Assembly: GCA_032718475.1 (NCBI GenBank)
Contig: JAUCBJ010001594.1
Location: 1 to 64,000, forward strand
Origin: Nemertoderma westbladi
Taxonomy: Eukaryota > Xenacoelomorpha > Nemertodermatida > Nemertodermatidae
Direction: 5' to 3'
DNA length: 64,000 nucleotides
Part shown: one piece after another, positions 24,283 to 34,190 of the stretch
Layout of the letters: the number at the start of each line of letters is the position of its first letter
How positions within the stretch are numbered: the stretch's first letter is position 1
Notes under the pieces: generated by a model
What the model was told of the DNA's origin: nothing
Database searches by the model: none
What the model saw: the letters and a program-made list of their open reading frames with translations, nothing else
Position numbers and translations under genes: made by a program

Positions 24283-24908
24283 CCGTTCAAATGTGGGGCG
24301 AGACACGTAGTCGGCGAGCCTTTGCATACGGTTCATATAGGGCAAATGGGGCATGTCCGTCTGTCTGTCTGTCCGTCCGTCCGTCTGTCTGGTAAATGTT
24401 TGAACGCGAATTTCTCGGCATCGCTCGTTCGGAATTGAACCAAACTTAGTAGGTAAGTAGTAGAGAGAAAGTTTAGAAAGTTTGTAAAGTTTGGTCAAAA
24501 ATCATGCAGTCTGACGTCAGCTACGACAGATTATGTGGTTTTTAGAAAATGTTAAATTTCTCGGGAAGGCCTCATTTTCCTGAGCTGAAATTTTGGTGGC
24601 CTGTAGAGAATCATGAGGTCTATCTTTTACGAAATTGAAAAGTTAAGACATTTAATTGGGGATCCGCTAGAGACTCAGAAGTAATGACATAGGCCTACCG
24701 GTACGGTACTGCTGTACAGTGCTGCACTGGTAAGTACGAAATTGCAGAATAACAATTTGACACCACCTAGCGGATTAACATATGATTGTATATCGAATGA
24801 ATACATTTATAGCATGGGATATGGGGTCCAAACTAGACATGCCCCATTTGCTCTATATGAACCGTATGCCAAGGCTTGCCGACTACGTGCTGCGCGAAGT
24901 CCCCACGA
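24283..24908. mobile_element. inverted-repeat element or two opposed repeat copies
   Basis: About 62 bp at 24295-24357 are matched in reverse complement at 24836-24897 with few mismatches (shared block CATATAGGGCAAATGGGGCA and its complement). The arms enclose ~480 bp that include a TCTG microsatellite (24356-24391). A related, more diverged copy of the left arm lies at 20286-20365. It may be a non-autonomous DNA transposon or two copies of a dispersed repeat in opposite orientation. Confidence 0.6.
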
Positions 24909-25500
24909 ACGTGTTTTATAGGTTAATAATAATGACATTTAGGGGGTGGGATATCTCTCTCTTAAACTGTAAGCAAAGCTGTTCGATGGGGTGAGGGACC
25001 CAACTACACTACGTTTGTCTTATTGCCGCCAGCTTGTTGGCTTTTAGTTATATTACAGCCATACCCATACAAGTGTAAAAATTAAGCTCTGTGGCCTGTA
25101 CATTTCCGTATAAAATTATATAAAATAAGCTTCTTGCCGTCAAAAAATATATGTTTGTTTGTTGGTCTGTGTGTGTGCGTGCACATTGATATTGGCTTGG
25201 AAGAGAACGTGTTCCACATGTTGGGATATCAAGTATTCTTGCAGCTTTAACTCCGTCTTCGTTCAATCCAATATTCCACTAACAATCAGTCAGCTATAAT
25301 CACAACAGCTCTGCCGTGCAATGTAAAAAGACTATGTAATGTTATAATCGAGAACACCGTATCTACTCTAGTTCTTAAGATATGCAATGTAGAAAGGCCG
25401 TAAGTCAACAAATGTATAGTGTTACAAAGGTAAAAGACCGTAAGTGCAATACAAAAGACCGCAACTAATTAAATTTATGCAAAAAACCGAAGTCTCAAGA
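24909..25500. other. intergenic, short AAAGACCG repeats
   Basis: No gene is seen. Between 25395 and 25475 the motif AAAGGCCGTAAGT / AAAGACCGTAAGTGC / AAAGACCGCAACT appears three times at irregular spacing, just before the LINE fragment. Confidence 0.4.
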
Positions 25501-25501
25501 C

Positions 25502-25935
25502 TTGCGGTGTTTTGTCATTGCCTACTGGCTCCAGAAGTCGAGTCGAGGAAATCCTGCCAAGCACCTAACTGATCTAGACTTTGCTGATGACTTAGTAGTA
25601 CTCTCGAAATCACTAGAGGGAGCCCAACGGCTCCTCAGCTCATTAGAACATGCTGCTTCTAGTGTTGGTCTTTTTATTAACTCCAGAAAGACCAAAATTT
25701 TGACAGTTAACTTTGAAAGTCCTCAGCAAGTCTCTGATCGGATGAGCATAAGCTCAAAGGATGGTATGCTTGAGCATGTGGACGACTTCTGTTACCTGGG
25801 ATCATGGATCCGGAAGTCAGGTGAGGACCTTCGAATACGTAAGGGAAAGGCATGGGCAACCTTGAATAGGCTTTCCAGGATTTGGAAGTCACCGAGAATT
25901 AATCGGAAACTTAAGGTCCGATTATTTAGAACAAC
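25502..25935 (+). pseudogene. RTE-like LINE reverse transcriptase fragment
   Basis: The frame encodes the palm-to-thumb part of a non-LTR retrotransposon reverse transcriptase. The catalytic FADD box lies in LTDLDFADDLVVLS, followed by a downstream VGLFINSRKTK helix and an FCYLGSWI motif typical of RTE-type LINEs. Upstream RT motifs and the endonuclease are missing, so the copy is 5'-truncated. Its 3' side is cut after the LFRTT segment, where sequence passes directly into a Penelope-like element. It is a dead fragment. Confidence 0.85.
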
Positions 25936-27005
25936 TAAACTATGCATTCAACTCCGCCTGCTCAGACCTATACAATAACAACTCTATACAGTTTACCGTA
26001 GACTACTCCAGAAAATCCATAAACTACCTAGATGTTACTATTCAAGCTTCAAACTCAACAAAACTAACAACCAAAATATATAGGAAACCAATGTCTAATA
26101 AACTACCCATCGCATACTCAAGCTTCCACCACAAACCATCCTTGCTAGCCATAGTTCGAGCTGAACTGCTGCGCATTCGCCGACTAACGGATTCAACAAA
26201 TCATTTCAAACAACAAAGGCATTTATATCTCGAAAAGTGTAAACTCAGAGGATACCCCTTGAACTTCCTTTTAAGTTTGTATGCGTGGGACCCACCCCAA
26301 TGTTCAACATTCACTGCCGCCGAACACGATCAGGACTTTCCGCATTCACCAAGCCATACCAATCAACAAAACAACATAAAACCTCCTACCCAACGTTTCT
26401 ATCTGTCAACGACACCACAATTTATCCCTACCCTCAGCAAAGTTGTGCGTCGGCATAACAGACGAGTTCAGCACCTTGGTGTAACATTACAAACTGTCCC
26501 ACGAAATGCACCTACTTTGGGAAAACTTCTAATACGTAAACAGGAACCACAAACAGCTCCAGGTAACCATCCATGTTTGCAACCCCGCTGCCTCACCTGC
26601 TTGGCAATTACGGATATGAAAGAGACACCATGGGGCGAGCCAATCATCGGGAGGTTTGATTGTAAATCCAGCAACATTCTCTATACCATTAAATGTAAAA
26701 CTCACCCCTATCAATACTACCTCGGTCAAACTGAACAACGTCTGCACAAGAGGCTCAATAAACATCGGGAGAACATCAACAGCTACAGGAAAGCTCTGGA
26801 TAAGGCAATAAAGAACAACAAGCCGATATGTACTGTGACAACAACTGACCCGGAGGTGCTATTGCTTCAACATTTCAGTAGCTGTAATAATTACGAAGTA
26901 ACATGCGTCCAGCAATTTCGTAACCACCAGCGTCGTATTCATACTGAAGCATTACTCATTAATTGCCACCGCCCACCCCTCAATAAACTGGTACCACTTC
27001 TATAG
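25921..27005 (+). CDS. Penelope-like element: RT C-terminus plus GIY-YIG endonuclease (5'-truncated)
   Basis: An uninterrupted frame of about 360 codons (an internal ATG at 26091 opens its last 304). It begins within the thumb/linker part of a Penelope-like reverse transcriptase, recognisable from the INYLDVTI segment, the LLRIRR motif and the RGYP motif. A cysteine-containing linker (CLQPRCLTC) follows, as in the zinc-binding linker of Penelope elements. Next is a GIY-YIG nuclease domain: ILYTIKC, then YYLGQTEQRLHKRLNKHR, with conserved Tyr, Arg and His. Penelope elements retrotranspose using this RT/nuclease fusion. The catalytic RT core is absent, so the copy cannot move itself. The 3' untranslated part (27006-27757) leads to a hammerhead ribozyme. 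Confidence 0.88.
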
Positions 27006-27757
27006 AATGAAACTTCGACCCGATGGCTCGCCCCCACCTAACATTTGGATGTAACAAACTCACACCACCTCTAATAATTAATTAACTGTGCAGTACGCTC
27101 TACTTGCTGTAATATACATTGTGTCAGCCAGCTGTAATGTACGTACTATAGCCGAACATATTAGTATTCAATAGGAAATACCAAAACAAAAACTTTTTTT
27201 TAAAAATTGTAATACGTAATCTTGTAGGGATTCCCTTTATTTAGTAACAGTAATATGTGTCCTTTTATCCCCCTCTATTTTATGGCTTAGGTATTCTTTC
27301 CCTTCTTTTAAATATATTTTTAAATTATTTTTTATTTCAGAACCAACATTTTTTTTTTTTTTAGAATTTTTTTACCCTTTTACCAGCCTCACTTTTATTT
27401 GTAAATTTGTAACTCAACGACTTAATATTGGAACCAACAATTTTTAACAATTTTTAATCATTTAATGGTTTTAACGTTACCCACCCTTTTTACACCTCTT
27501 CATTTAGCACCCTTTTTTATTTTATTTTTAATTTTTAAATTTAATATTGAACGTCTAATACCTTAACAACACTTGTAGCCTACAATTATATCTCTAGGCC
27601 TACATACAGTATTATGATAAATCTAAATATGTTAATCTAATACATCCTATCATACTGTGTATATCGGAATTTGGTGGCATAATAATTGGTTGTACCGTAC
27701 GTTAAATTTAATATTATGGTTTAGGTTTATAAATTGTGTTTTAATGTTGTTTTAATT
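27006..27757 (+). mobile_element. 3' untranslated part of the Penelope-like element
   Basis: AT-rich and non-coding, between the endonuclease stop and the hammerhead motif. Assignment to the element rests on position and orientation only. Confidence 0.5.
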
Positions 27758-27801
27758 TATTTACTGAAGACGTCCGTGAGGATGAAATGGCCATATAAAT
27801 A
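27758..27801 (+). ncRNA. type I hammerhead ribozyme motif of the Penelope-like element
   Basis: All core parts of a minimal hammerhead appear in order. The 5' strand of helix I is TATTTA (27758-27763). Core box CTGAAGA follows (27764-27770; the canonical form is CUGANGA, the N being variable). An extra C at 27771 precedes helix II, GTCC-GTGA-GGAT (27772-27783), then core GAAA (27784-27787). A very short helix III is TGG/CCA, closed by A-U (27787-27794). The cleavage base is A27795 in the triplet AUA. The 3' strand of helix I, TAAATA (27796-27801), is exactly complementary to the 5' strand. Hammerheads with a minimal helix III are known in Penelope-like terminal repeats. The extra C may weaken activity. 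Confidence 0.75.
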
Positions 27802-28262
27802 GAAACTGTTTTCGTTAACCGTGGCATTAGACCCTTTCTACAGTCATTATCCCTGAAGTTATAATTATGGATACGCCACGAACGGCATCATTTCGACTTC
27901 TTTCCCATTTAAATATAAATCTCTGGATGGCACATTCACAAGAATGCTACGCCGGGTTCATTGTGTCAAGTACAATGCACACATCTCCAACCAGACACTA
28001 TCTCCAACCAGACAACCGCCCCCCAGTTCTGAGTTTTTAGGAACTTATCGCCCTCGAGTCTTTTCGCCACCGAGTCTTTACCGCCGCTGGTCCTTTATGG
28101 CCCCTGTCATTATATACAGGATACTTTCCCCCAACTTTCTCATACTTCCTCTTGTAGAGGGGTAGGCCTACAGACAGGTATAATACGAATGGAAGTAATT
28201 GGCGAATGTGAAATTATGGCTACATATAAATAAATTATATCAGTTATTTGTTTATTGGTTTA
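27802..28262. other. intergenic, nothing recognised
   Basis: A 73-codon frame at 27944-28165 has no recognisable domain. No element boundary for the Penelope copy could be fixed after 27801. Confidence 0.35.
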
Positions 28263-28441
28263 GGCCGCGTTCACACTACCGAGTCAAAGTCAAAATAAAA
28301 TAAATATAGCTAGCTAGCAATAATAAATAATAATACATAGGCCTAATATAATACATAAGGGCATTCTAGAAAAAATTAAATTTCTTGTGATGTGTTTTAC
28401 ATGTTGTCTTTTGACTTTGACTCGGTAGTATTAATGCGGTC
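28263..28441. mobile_element. PIF/Harbinger-type MITE
   Basis: A 179-bp element with 33-bp terminal inverted repeats matching at 29 positions (left GGCCGCGTTCACACTACCGA, right its complement). The 3-bp direct repeat TTA at 28260-28262 and 28442-28444 fits the TWA target duplication of PIF/Harbinger elements. The AT-rich interior has no coding capacity. It lies 115 bp past the stop of the neighbouring minus-strand gene. Confidence 0.8.
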
Positions 28442-28500
28442 TTAGACAGAATTGCTAAATTTACGAAATACCTCCAGTTTTACATTTCAGTATAAATAAG

Positions 28501-28506
28501 TTTATT
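28501..28506 (-). terminator. AATAAA poly(A) signal for the 387-residue gene
   Basis: On the minus strand AATAAA lies about 50 bases past the TAA stop at 28557, a normal position for a cleavage/polyadenylation signal. Confidence 0.45.
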
Positions 28507-28556
28507 GTTATTTGTCAGTGAACGAATTCATATTGATTATCTCTATATCCATTACT

Positions 28557-29720
28557 TTAATCTGAACTGCTTTGAGTGTTTTCGTCAACGTCAAATACTC
28601 GTTCTGGTAAATAAAAATCATCGGAATCTGTTGGCTCTGCATCACAAACACGACGAAATGGTGGTTTCATATCCGTGAAAACTTGTAGATTTTCTAGTAG
28701 ATTTATCATCCCAAAACACCCTCTCTTGGTCCCAGCTAGAGTGTCGAGTATTTTTTCAATGTGGCTCTGAAATAATTTACACACTGCTTGGCATCTATCA
28801 GTAGTGTTTGGCAAACATCTACTACTCTCAACATGATCCCTGAAACATCCAACCACCACATTGCCAACCATGTAACGAAGTTCACTATTGTACGCCGCGA
28901 TGTTAAGCGGCAGGACACTGAAGTCTACTAAATTGTCGATAAACTTCTCTAATAAATCAGGATTGAGCGTAAATTTGTAAGACATCTGATATAAGTCGCT
29001 GTGACCGAATCCGAATGTTTCAACCCAGTTCACTGCAGCCCTAAGTAGGTTGGGAACGTGACTTCCATCATCAGCTGTGTACAATTTATCCAGATCAAAC
29101 ATAAATTTCCTTGCACATAATTTAATTCGACTTGCGTCTTCTCTCGCTTCACTCTCGCTAACACTTCCCGTTGGCGAATATAAATGGGTTTTCTTTGTTT
29201 TAAAGAATTTCCACTCGATTATTCCATGATCCCCAAAAGCTACAACCATTGAGTCTACCTCACTCTCGTTCATAAAATAAAACACAACTTCTACTTCGTA
29301 TGGAAGAGGTTCTTTAACGAAGACTTTAAGCTTCTGTGTTGACATTCGTTGATAACCTATGCCCGTAAACGAAACTTTTTGAATCACTCTTCCACTACTG
29401 TGACTTAACAATTCTAAAACGAGATATTTCTCGTCTTTCAGTATAACTTTCGACAAGAAATAATCTCGTGTCACCTTATCTGAATCCCCGTTATCTTCTT
29501 GAGTAATTTTAACACTAAGTTGTAATACAATTTTATAAAATATTGTAGAAGAGGCGTCTCCTTGTAGTACCTTATCGATTCTTATATTTTTATGAATTTT
29601 CTGTAGTTCCTCTTTTTCGCTGTCGTTTATCCAACCCGACGCTAGATGGCGTTCGTTAGGGTACGCGTCCACAAACGGATTAAGAAAATCCCTTATAGGT
29701 ATTGAATAAATCGATTCCAT
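28557..29720 (-). CDS. unrecognised intact 387-residue protein
   Basis: A single uninterrupted frame with ordinary, non-repetitive amino-acid composition, ATG at 29720-29718, TAA stop, and AATAAA about 50 bases downstream. I do not recognise the family. The N-terminal half alternates charged and hydrophobic residues in beta-like patterns (VKVFV/VEVVFYF-type strands around residues 130-155). The middle is helix-like with several Cys. The C-terminus is acidic and Ser-rich. There is no signal peptide, membrane segment or zinc motif. The coding region has no intron. It could be a single-exon host gene, a retrocopy, or a gene of an endogenous virus or unknown mobile element. The neighbours (Penelope remnant, MITE, LINE tails) say little about its role. 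Confidence 0.6.
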   Translation of the reverse strand: MESIYSIPIRDFLNPFVDAYPNERHLASGWINDSEKEELQKIHKNIRIDKVLQGDASSTIFYKIVLQLSVKITQEDNGDSDKVTRDYFLSKVILKDEKYLVLELLSHSSGRVIQKVSFTGIGYQRMSTQKLKVFVKEPLPYEVEVVFYFMNESEVDSMVVAFGDHGIIEWKFFKTKKTHLYSPTGSVSESEAREDASRIKLCARKFMFDLDKLYTADDGSHVPNLLRAAVNWVETFGFGHSDLYQMSYKFTLNPDLLEKFIDNLVDFSVLPLNIAAYNSELRYMVGNVVVGCFRDHVESSRCLPNTTDRCQAVCKLFQSHIEKILDTLAGTKRGCFGMINLLENLQVFTDMKPPFRRVCDAEPTDSDDFYLPERVFDVDENTQSSSD

Positions 29721-29918
29721 TATGATAATTTAATTGTTGCCGTAATTTGATACTCAATAATTATATTATTTTCGGGAGGTACGATTATAGGCCTATAATG
29801 ATTATTATTAGATTATATTAAAAACGATATTAAATAAGATTTTATAAAATTGAAGTTAAAATTGAGAGAAAACCATTTTTACTACTCAACTGTTTTCAAA
29901 AATATACCTTATAAAAAC

Positions 29919-30184
29919 GCCTCCGCTTTGCAGGACATTGCTTTCGCCGTGAGGACCAGCCAGTGCACAATCTTGTACTTTGGCAGCCTCATGTAGTGAA
30001 TAAGCATGGTGGACAGCCCATGACTTTCTTGAGACGCATCTTAAAGGACACTGGCCTTGAAGATGCGGATCATCTAGCAAATGTCATTGGTGATAGGGAG
30101 TTGTGGCGGTACAATTTTGTCGATAAGCCGGCACAGCATTCTTAAAAATGCAGCTGCAATGCAGCATGCCGATCCTAGTAGTAG
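29919..30184 (+). mobile_element. 5'-truncated LINE 3' end, copy 1
   Basis: Flanked by the 10-bp direct repeat TTATAAAAAC (29909-29918 and 30185-30194), the mark of target-primed insertion. It encodes the C-terminal tail of an RTE-like RT: LVLWQP, then a Gly-rich segment, FLRRILKDTGL, and GDRELWR near the stop. It ends in a short TAG repeat, as RTE-type LINEs often do. A sister copy is at 30973-31199. Confidence 0.85.
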
Positions 30185-30339
30185 TTATAAAAACACTAAC
30201 TGTGGCTGCAACAATAATATCGTAGGTCGTCCAACCATATTCCAGAGAATCAAAACAGCTAAAAATTCAGTAAACAAAAATGCAAAACTAATGCAAACTT
30301 CTTACTCAGCGGATATTGGAGTTTATTCGAGCGAAAAAG

Positions 30340-31333
30340 GTTTTTTTTACACTATTTTGATATTTTGATTAAGGGAGAGTTCTATAAATTTTCATTTGCT
30401 GCAATTTGGTAAACGGTCGTCATTGAAGTTTCTTCGTTAAAGAAAGATACTAAATTTTATGGTACATAGCTAGTGTTTTAGGTAGGTTTAGCTAGTAATT
30501 TCAACACTGATTCCGACAACCTACTTCACTCTATAAATATTTTGTAGTCTAGAACGAATATTTTTTGTTCTAGAACATTTTTTAGAAAAAAATCTATATT
30601 CTATTTAAAACGTATGGAATCTTTCTAAAACGTGTTTAAAATCAATAAAAAAAAATTTTCAAATTTTTTTTTCAAAATATTTTTTTCACAATATTTTTTT
30701 TTCACAATTTTTTTTATTGGTTTTAAACACGTTTTAGAACGATTCCATGCGTTTTAAATAGAATCCAAATTTTTTTCTAAAAAATGTTCTAGAACAAAAA
30801 AATTTGTTCTAGAACATATTTTTATTTAAAAATGAATAGCTAACATGTTCTGGAACATTTTCTATATAAATAGTAATAAGAACTAGCTACTACAAAATAT
30901 TTATAGAGGGAAGTAGGATGTCGGAACTAGTCTAAGACTAGCCTGTCTACGGAACCAGACTATCTAAAACACAGGTGCATAATCTTGTACTTTGGCAGCC
31001 TCATGGAGTGAATAAGCATGGTGGACAGCCCATGACTTTCTTGAGACGCATCTTAAAGGACACTGGCCTTAAAGATGCGGATGATCTAGCAAATGTCATG
31101 GGTGATAGGGAGTTGTGGCGGTGCAATTTTGTTGACAAGCCGGCACAGCATTCTTAAAAATGCAGCTGCAATGCAGCATGCCGATCCTAGTTGTAGTAGT
31201 ATCTAAAACACTAGTTACCATAAAATTTAGTATCTTGCTTAACGAAGAGACTTAAATTACGTCCTTTGACCAAATTGCAGCAAATGAAAATTTATAGAAC
31301 TCTCCCCATATCAAAATAGTGTAAAAAAAAGTG
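30340..31333. repeat. ~1 kb imperfect palindrome (foldback-like)
   Basis: The left arm from about 30340 to 30680 is matched in reverse complement by about 30695-31333. Shared blocks include the TTTTTTTTACACTATTTTGA end, GGAGAGTTCTATAAATTTTC and TTTCATTTGCTGCAATTTGG. The centre (about 30640-30720) is runs of A and T. The right arm is longer because LINE copy 2 (30973-31199) was inserted into it. No coding capacity. Confidence 0.75.
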
Positions 31334-32319
31334 GCCTCTGTTTTTAAGTCCAAATCGACAACATGTTAGGCCGTATACATACACCATGACCCGTAATATA
31401 GTGAGTGTCATTTTCTGATGACACGGGCTACTTTTGCCAAATCGCACCCTCCGTGTCGTGGCCATTCTTCACATTAGTCGTAATTTTTTTCATATCATTA
31501 GAAAGCTTGCCCTGCAAGGATTCGAAATATGTAACAATATCTGAAATTCGTTGAGAAACAGCTGAGATATACGCTTTCAAAGATTGCAAGAATTATCGTT
31601 CGCAGGAGGCCATTTATTATATTTAATAAATACACAAAATTCTAGAATGTGATATTTATTTTATAAGTTGGTTGGCAACAGCGGTATTTGTTCTAGAACA
31701 ATTTAAAAAATTTTTTAAAAATTAATGTACTATTTTTATTTTTTAATAATGTTCTAGAACATGTTAGCTATTCAGAGCTAGAAAAAAAAAGTTGCAGAAC
31801 AAATAGTTTTTGTTCTAGAACAGTTAAAAAAATCTAAATTGTTTTTTAATTTTATTTAGAATTTGTTTCATATAATTTTTAATCGTTGCTGGCAAGATGG
31901 GTTTGGGGGGGTTAGCTAGTATTTTTTAAATAGCTAATTAAAATTAAAAAATTCGCTGTATTGAGGTCATTATATTTAGATATTAATGATATACTTAGAA
32001 TACGTATACTGTATAATATTTATTATTTAGCAGACAGCAGGTAATATTTTCTGATCAAATCCAACAGAGCAGAAAATGGATTTTCTTTGTGTAGAAGCTT
32101 CCAACGAAACTCAGCTAGTTGTTGGGCGAAAGTCAAATCTTACAGTAGCTGTAGAAATTCGGATATTCTACAAAATTTAATTTCCTTGACATTAAATGAA
32201 ACATAACTAACAAAAAATAAAATTTATAACCTTTTTGTAAAATTTGTTTTAGAACAAAAAATGTTTGTTCTAGAACATTTTATTATTATTTTTTTAAATG
32301 TATCTCATGTTCTAGAACA
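30566..32319. repeat. cluster of TGTTCTAGAACA palindromes
   Basis: Perfect copies at 30566, 30785, 30805, 31689, 31750, 31811, 32266 and 32308, plus a one-base variant at 30846. Each contains TTCTAGAA, the tail-to-tail nTTCnnGAAn arrangement bound by heat-shock factor. They sit in AT-rich sequence; several belong to the palindrome arms, others (31689 onward) do not. Confidence 0.7.
30973..31199 (+). mobile_element. 5'-truncated LINE 3' end, copy 2
   Basis: A 227-bp copy of the same LINE tail as at 29919-30184, flanked by the 12-bp direct repeat TATCTAAAACAC (30961-30972 and 31200-31211). It encodes LVLWQPHG through GDRELWR and ends in GTAGTAG. It interrupts the right arm of the palindrome, so it is younger than that structure. 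Confidence 0.87.
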
Positions 32320-32368
32320 TTTCATAAAAAGAAATAGCAAAAACTAGCTAGTAATAAAAAATTGAGTG

Positions 32369-32393
32369 GGGGGGGGGGGGGGGGGGGGGGGGG
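32369..32393 (+). repeat. poly-G tract, 25 bases
   Basis: An uninterrupted run of 25 G. Its length may vary or be misassembled. Confidence 0.9.
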
Positions 32394-33544
32394 AGGTGCA
32401 TGGCCTACTTATCCGTGTGATCCTTCCTCGTCACATCGAATATGTAGAAAAGTAGATGTCCCCATCCATATTGGACATGTGTAGGAAACATGTGGCACCA
32501 ACTTCGCCCTCCGTATCCATTCATAGGATACCCATTTCTTTAACTCGTTTCTTGAATGTCGTTCACTGCTTACCCGTCGGGTTCTTCGGCGTCTCTCCTT
32601 GATTTAGATGTAGGTGCATCCATGCTTCCACCACCTTCTATTTATTATTTATTATTATTATTCTCCATTATGTGCTAACCAGAACTTCTTCTGTAACGCT
32701 GCTCCATCGTGTTTGACTATCTTCACCAGTTTAGATAAACTGGACTTTTATGCCAATTAATAGGGTGTCCCTCCTTATCAATGAGTTTGTTTGTTATTAT
32801 TATTACCACTCTATAGGGCATCTATTATAATGTTATGTTTCAATACTACTATACTCGAGCGCACGTAGGCGCAAGCATCCAGTCAAACCGGCATTTATTT
32901 ATTTATTTATTTATTTATGGAAATTATACATTCATTAAAAACTTATGTTTAAAATAATTAAAAGCGTCTGTATACAGTAAAATCATAAATTAAAACACGT
33001 ATTCAAAGTTTATAATTCAGCACGGGATGGGGGAGGGTTTCAACCAATATGAAAGTTTGTATTTATTGGGTGCCAAGGAATTCCTGAATGCGGTCGTGTC
33101 GCACAGCAAACGGAATGTTTCTAGATATGAATTCACCATTATTCTTTGTACACCATGATGGTGGTTGGGACTGGAATCGTGAGTATAGAATATTCTTACA
33201 ATAATTAGAGGTTGTCAATGATTTGAGGTCTGGCAGGGGAAAGGTTAGCATGGGATTGCGATACAGACTACGTATCCCATTGTGTTTCGAGTTATCTCGT
33301 GGTTGTTGTAACATAATACTCAAACCTGATTGCAGCGGAATACTCGGGCATTCTTTCACTTTTAATATGAGTCCAACTATTGACTTGTAAGCTTCACTGG
33401 AAAGGGGAAGTGTCTCTGTTACGTAATGTATCATTACAGACATAGTTGCCCAGACAAAGCAGATTTCGAAGTTGCTTCCTATAGTGAATGTCAAGAGTTT
33501 CTATCTGGCTTGAGTTTAATGAGCCATCAATAAATTTAATTCCA
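32394..33544. other. intergenic with ATTT microsatellite
   Basis: Contains an ATTT repeat at 32893-32918. A 143-codon minus-strand frame at 33063-33494 lies beside a dead BEL fragment, but I see no pol motif in it and do not call it a gene. Confidence 0.4.
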
Positions 33545-34190
33545 AATAATATTGACGGTTCTGCAATTGATTTCCACAGAGTCTAGAAATTCGGTTGAAT
33601 TGGATACAAACATAGTAAGTGTAAATCCTCCTCGCGATAGACATTCTTTCGTTCCTTTCGCTAAATTATTTAGCTGTGATTTCTTGGTCCCAAGGTTTGC
33701 CATCTGGCCTATTAAAGTTTATTGATTCCCTCTTACACTGCGTAGAAACACATGGTGGTGATTTCGCTCCAAATATATGGACTAACATTTTATAAATGTC
33801 TACCGTTGGTTGTTTATTTCCCTCTTTATTTCCCTCGTACCATAGAAATCTCAAGCTATCTGTGTCATCCTCTGTGACATAGACCTGATAAAACATAGCT
33901 TGGACGTCGCATGTAAATGCGTATTTCTCTTCTCGAAAATGCCATAGTATATATAATACTGTGTTATAGATATTGGGTCCTTCCACTAGATAATCGTTCA
34001 GACATTTCCATCTGTCTTTGCTCTCGCATCCTGTACTATTCTATATATATCCTTGTGCGGTTCCCATACAGTATGTAGCGGTAGATAATTTGTCTTTACT
34101 GTATCCTTGATTCCTCTTGGCAATTTTACCGCCCATCCCATCAGGGTATATTTATTTATTGCTTCATGTACTTCTCTATGTTGTTTGTCA
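33545..34190 (-). pseudogene. BEL/Pao reverse transcriptase relic
   Basis: Broken frames on the minus strand match BEL/Pao RT in order. First is a YLPLHTVWEP segment before the palm. Then come EEKYAFTCDVQAMFYQVYV (the first catalytic Asp), DSLRFLWYE and VHIFGAKSPPC, and finally SRGGFTLTMFVSNSTEFL of the thumb. Stops and frameshifts separate them, and the YxDD box is lost. This relic differs from the two large BEL copies to its right and belongs to another, older family. Confidence 0.8.

Noticed and set aside
33063-33494. 143-codon minus-strand frame beside the BEL relic
   Set aside because: No RNase H, integrase or other retroelement motif is visible; treated as a chance frame.
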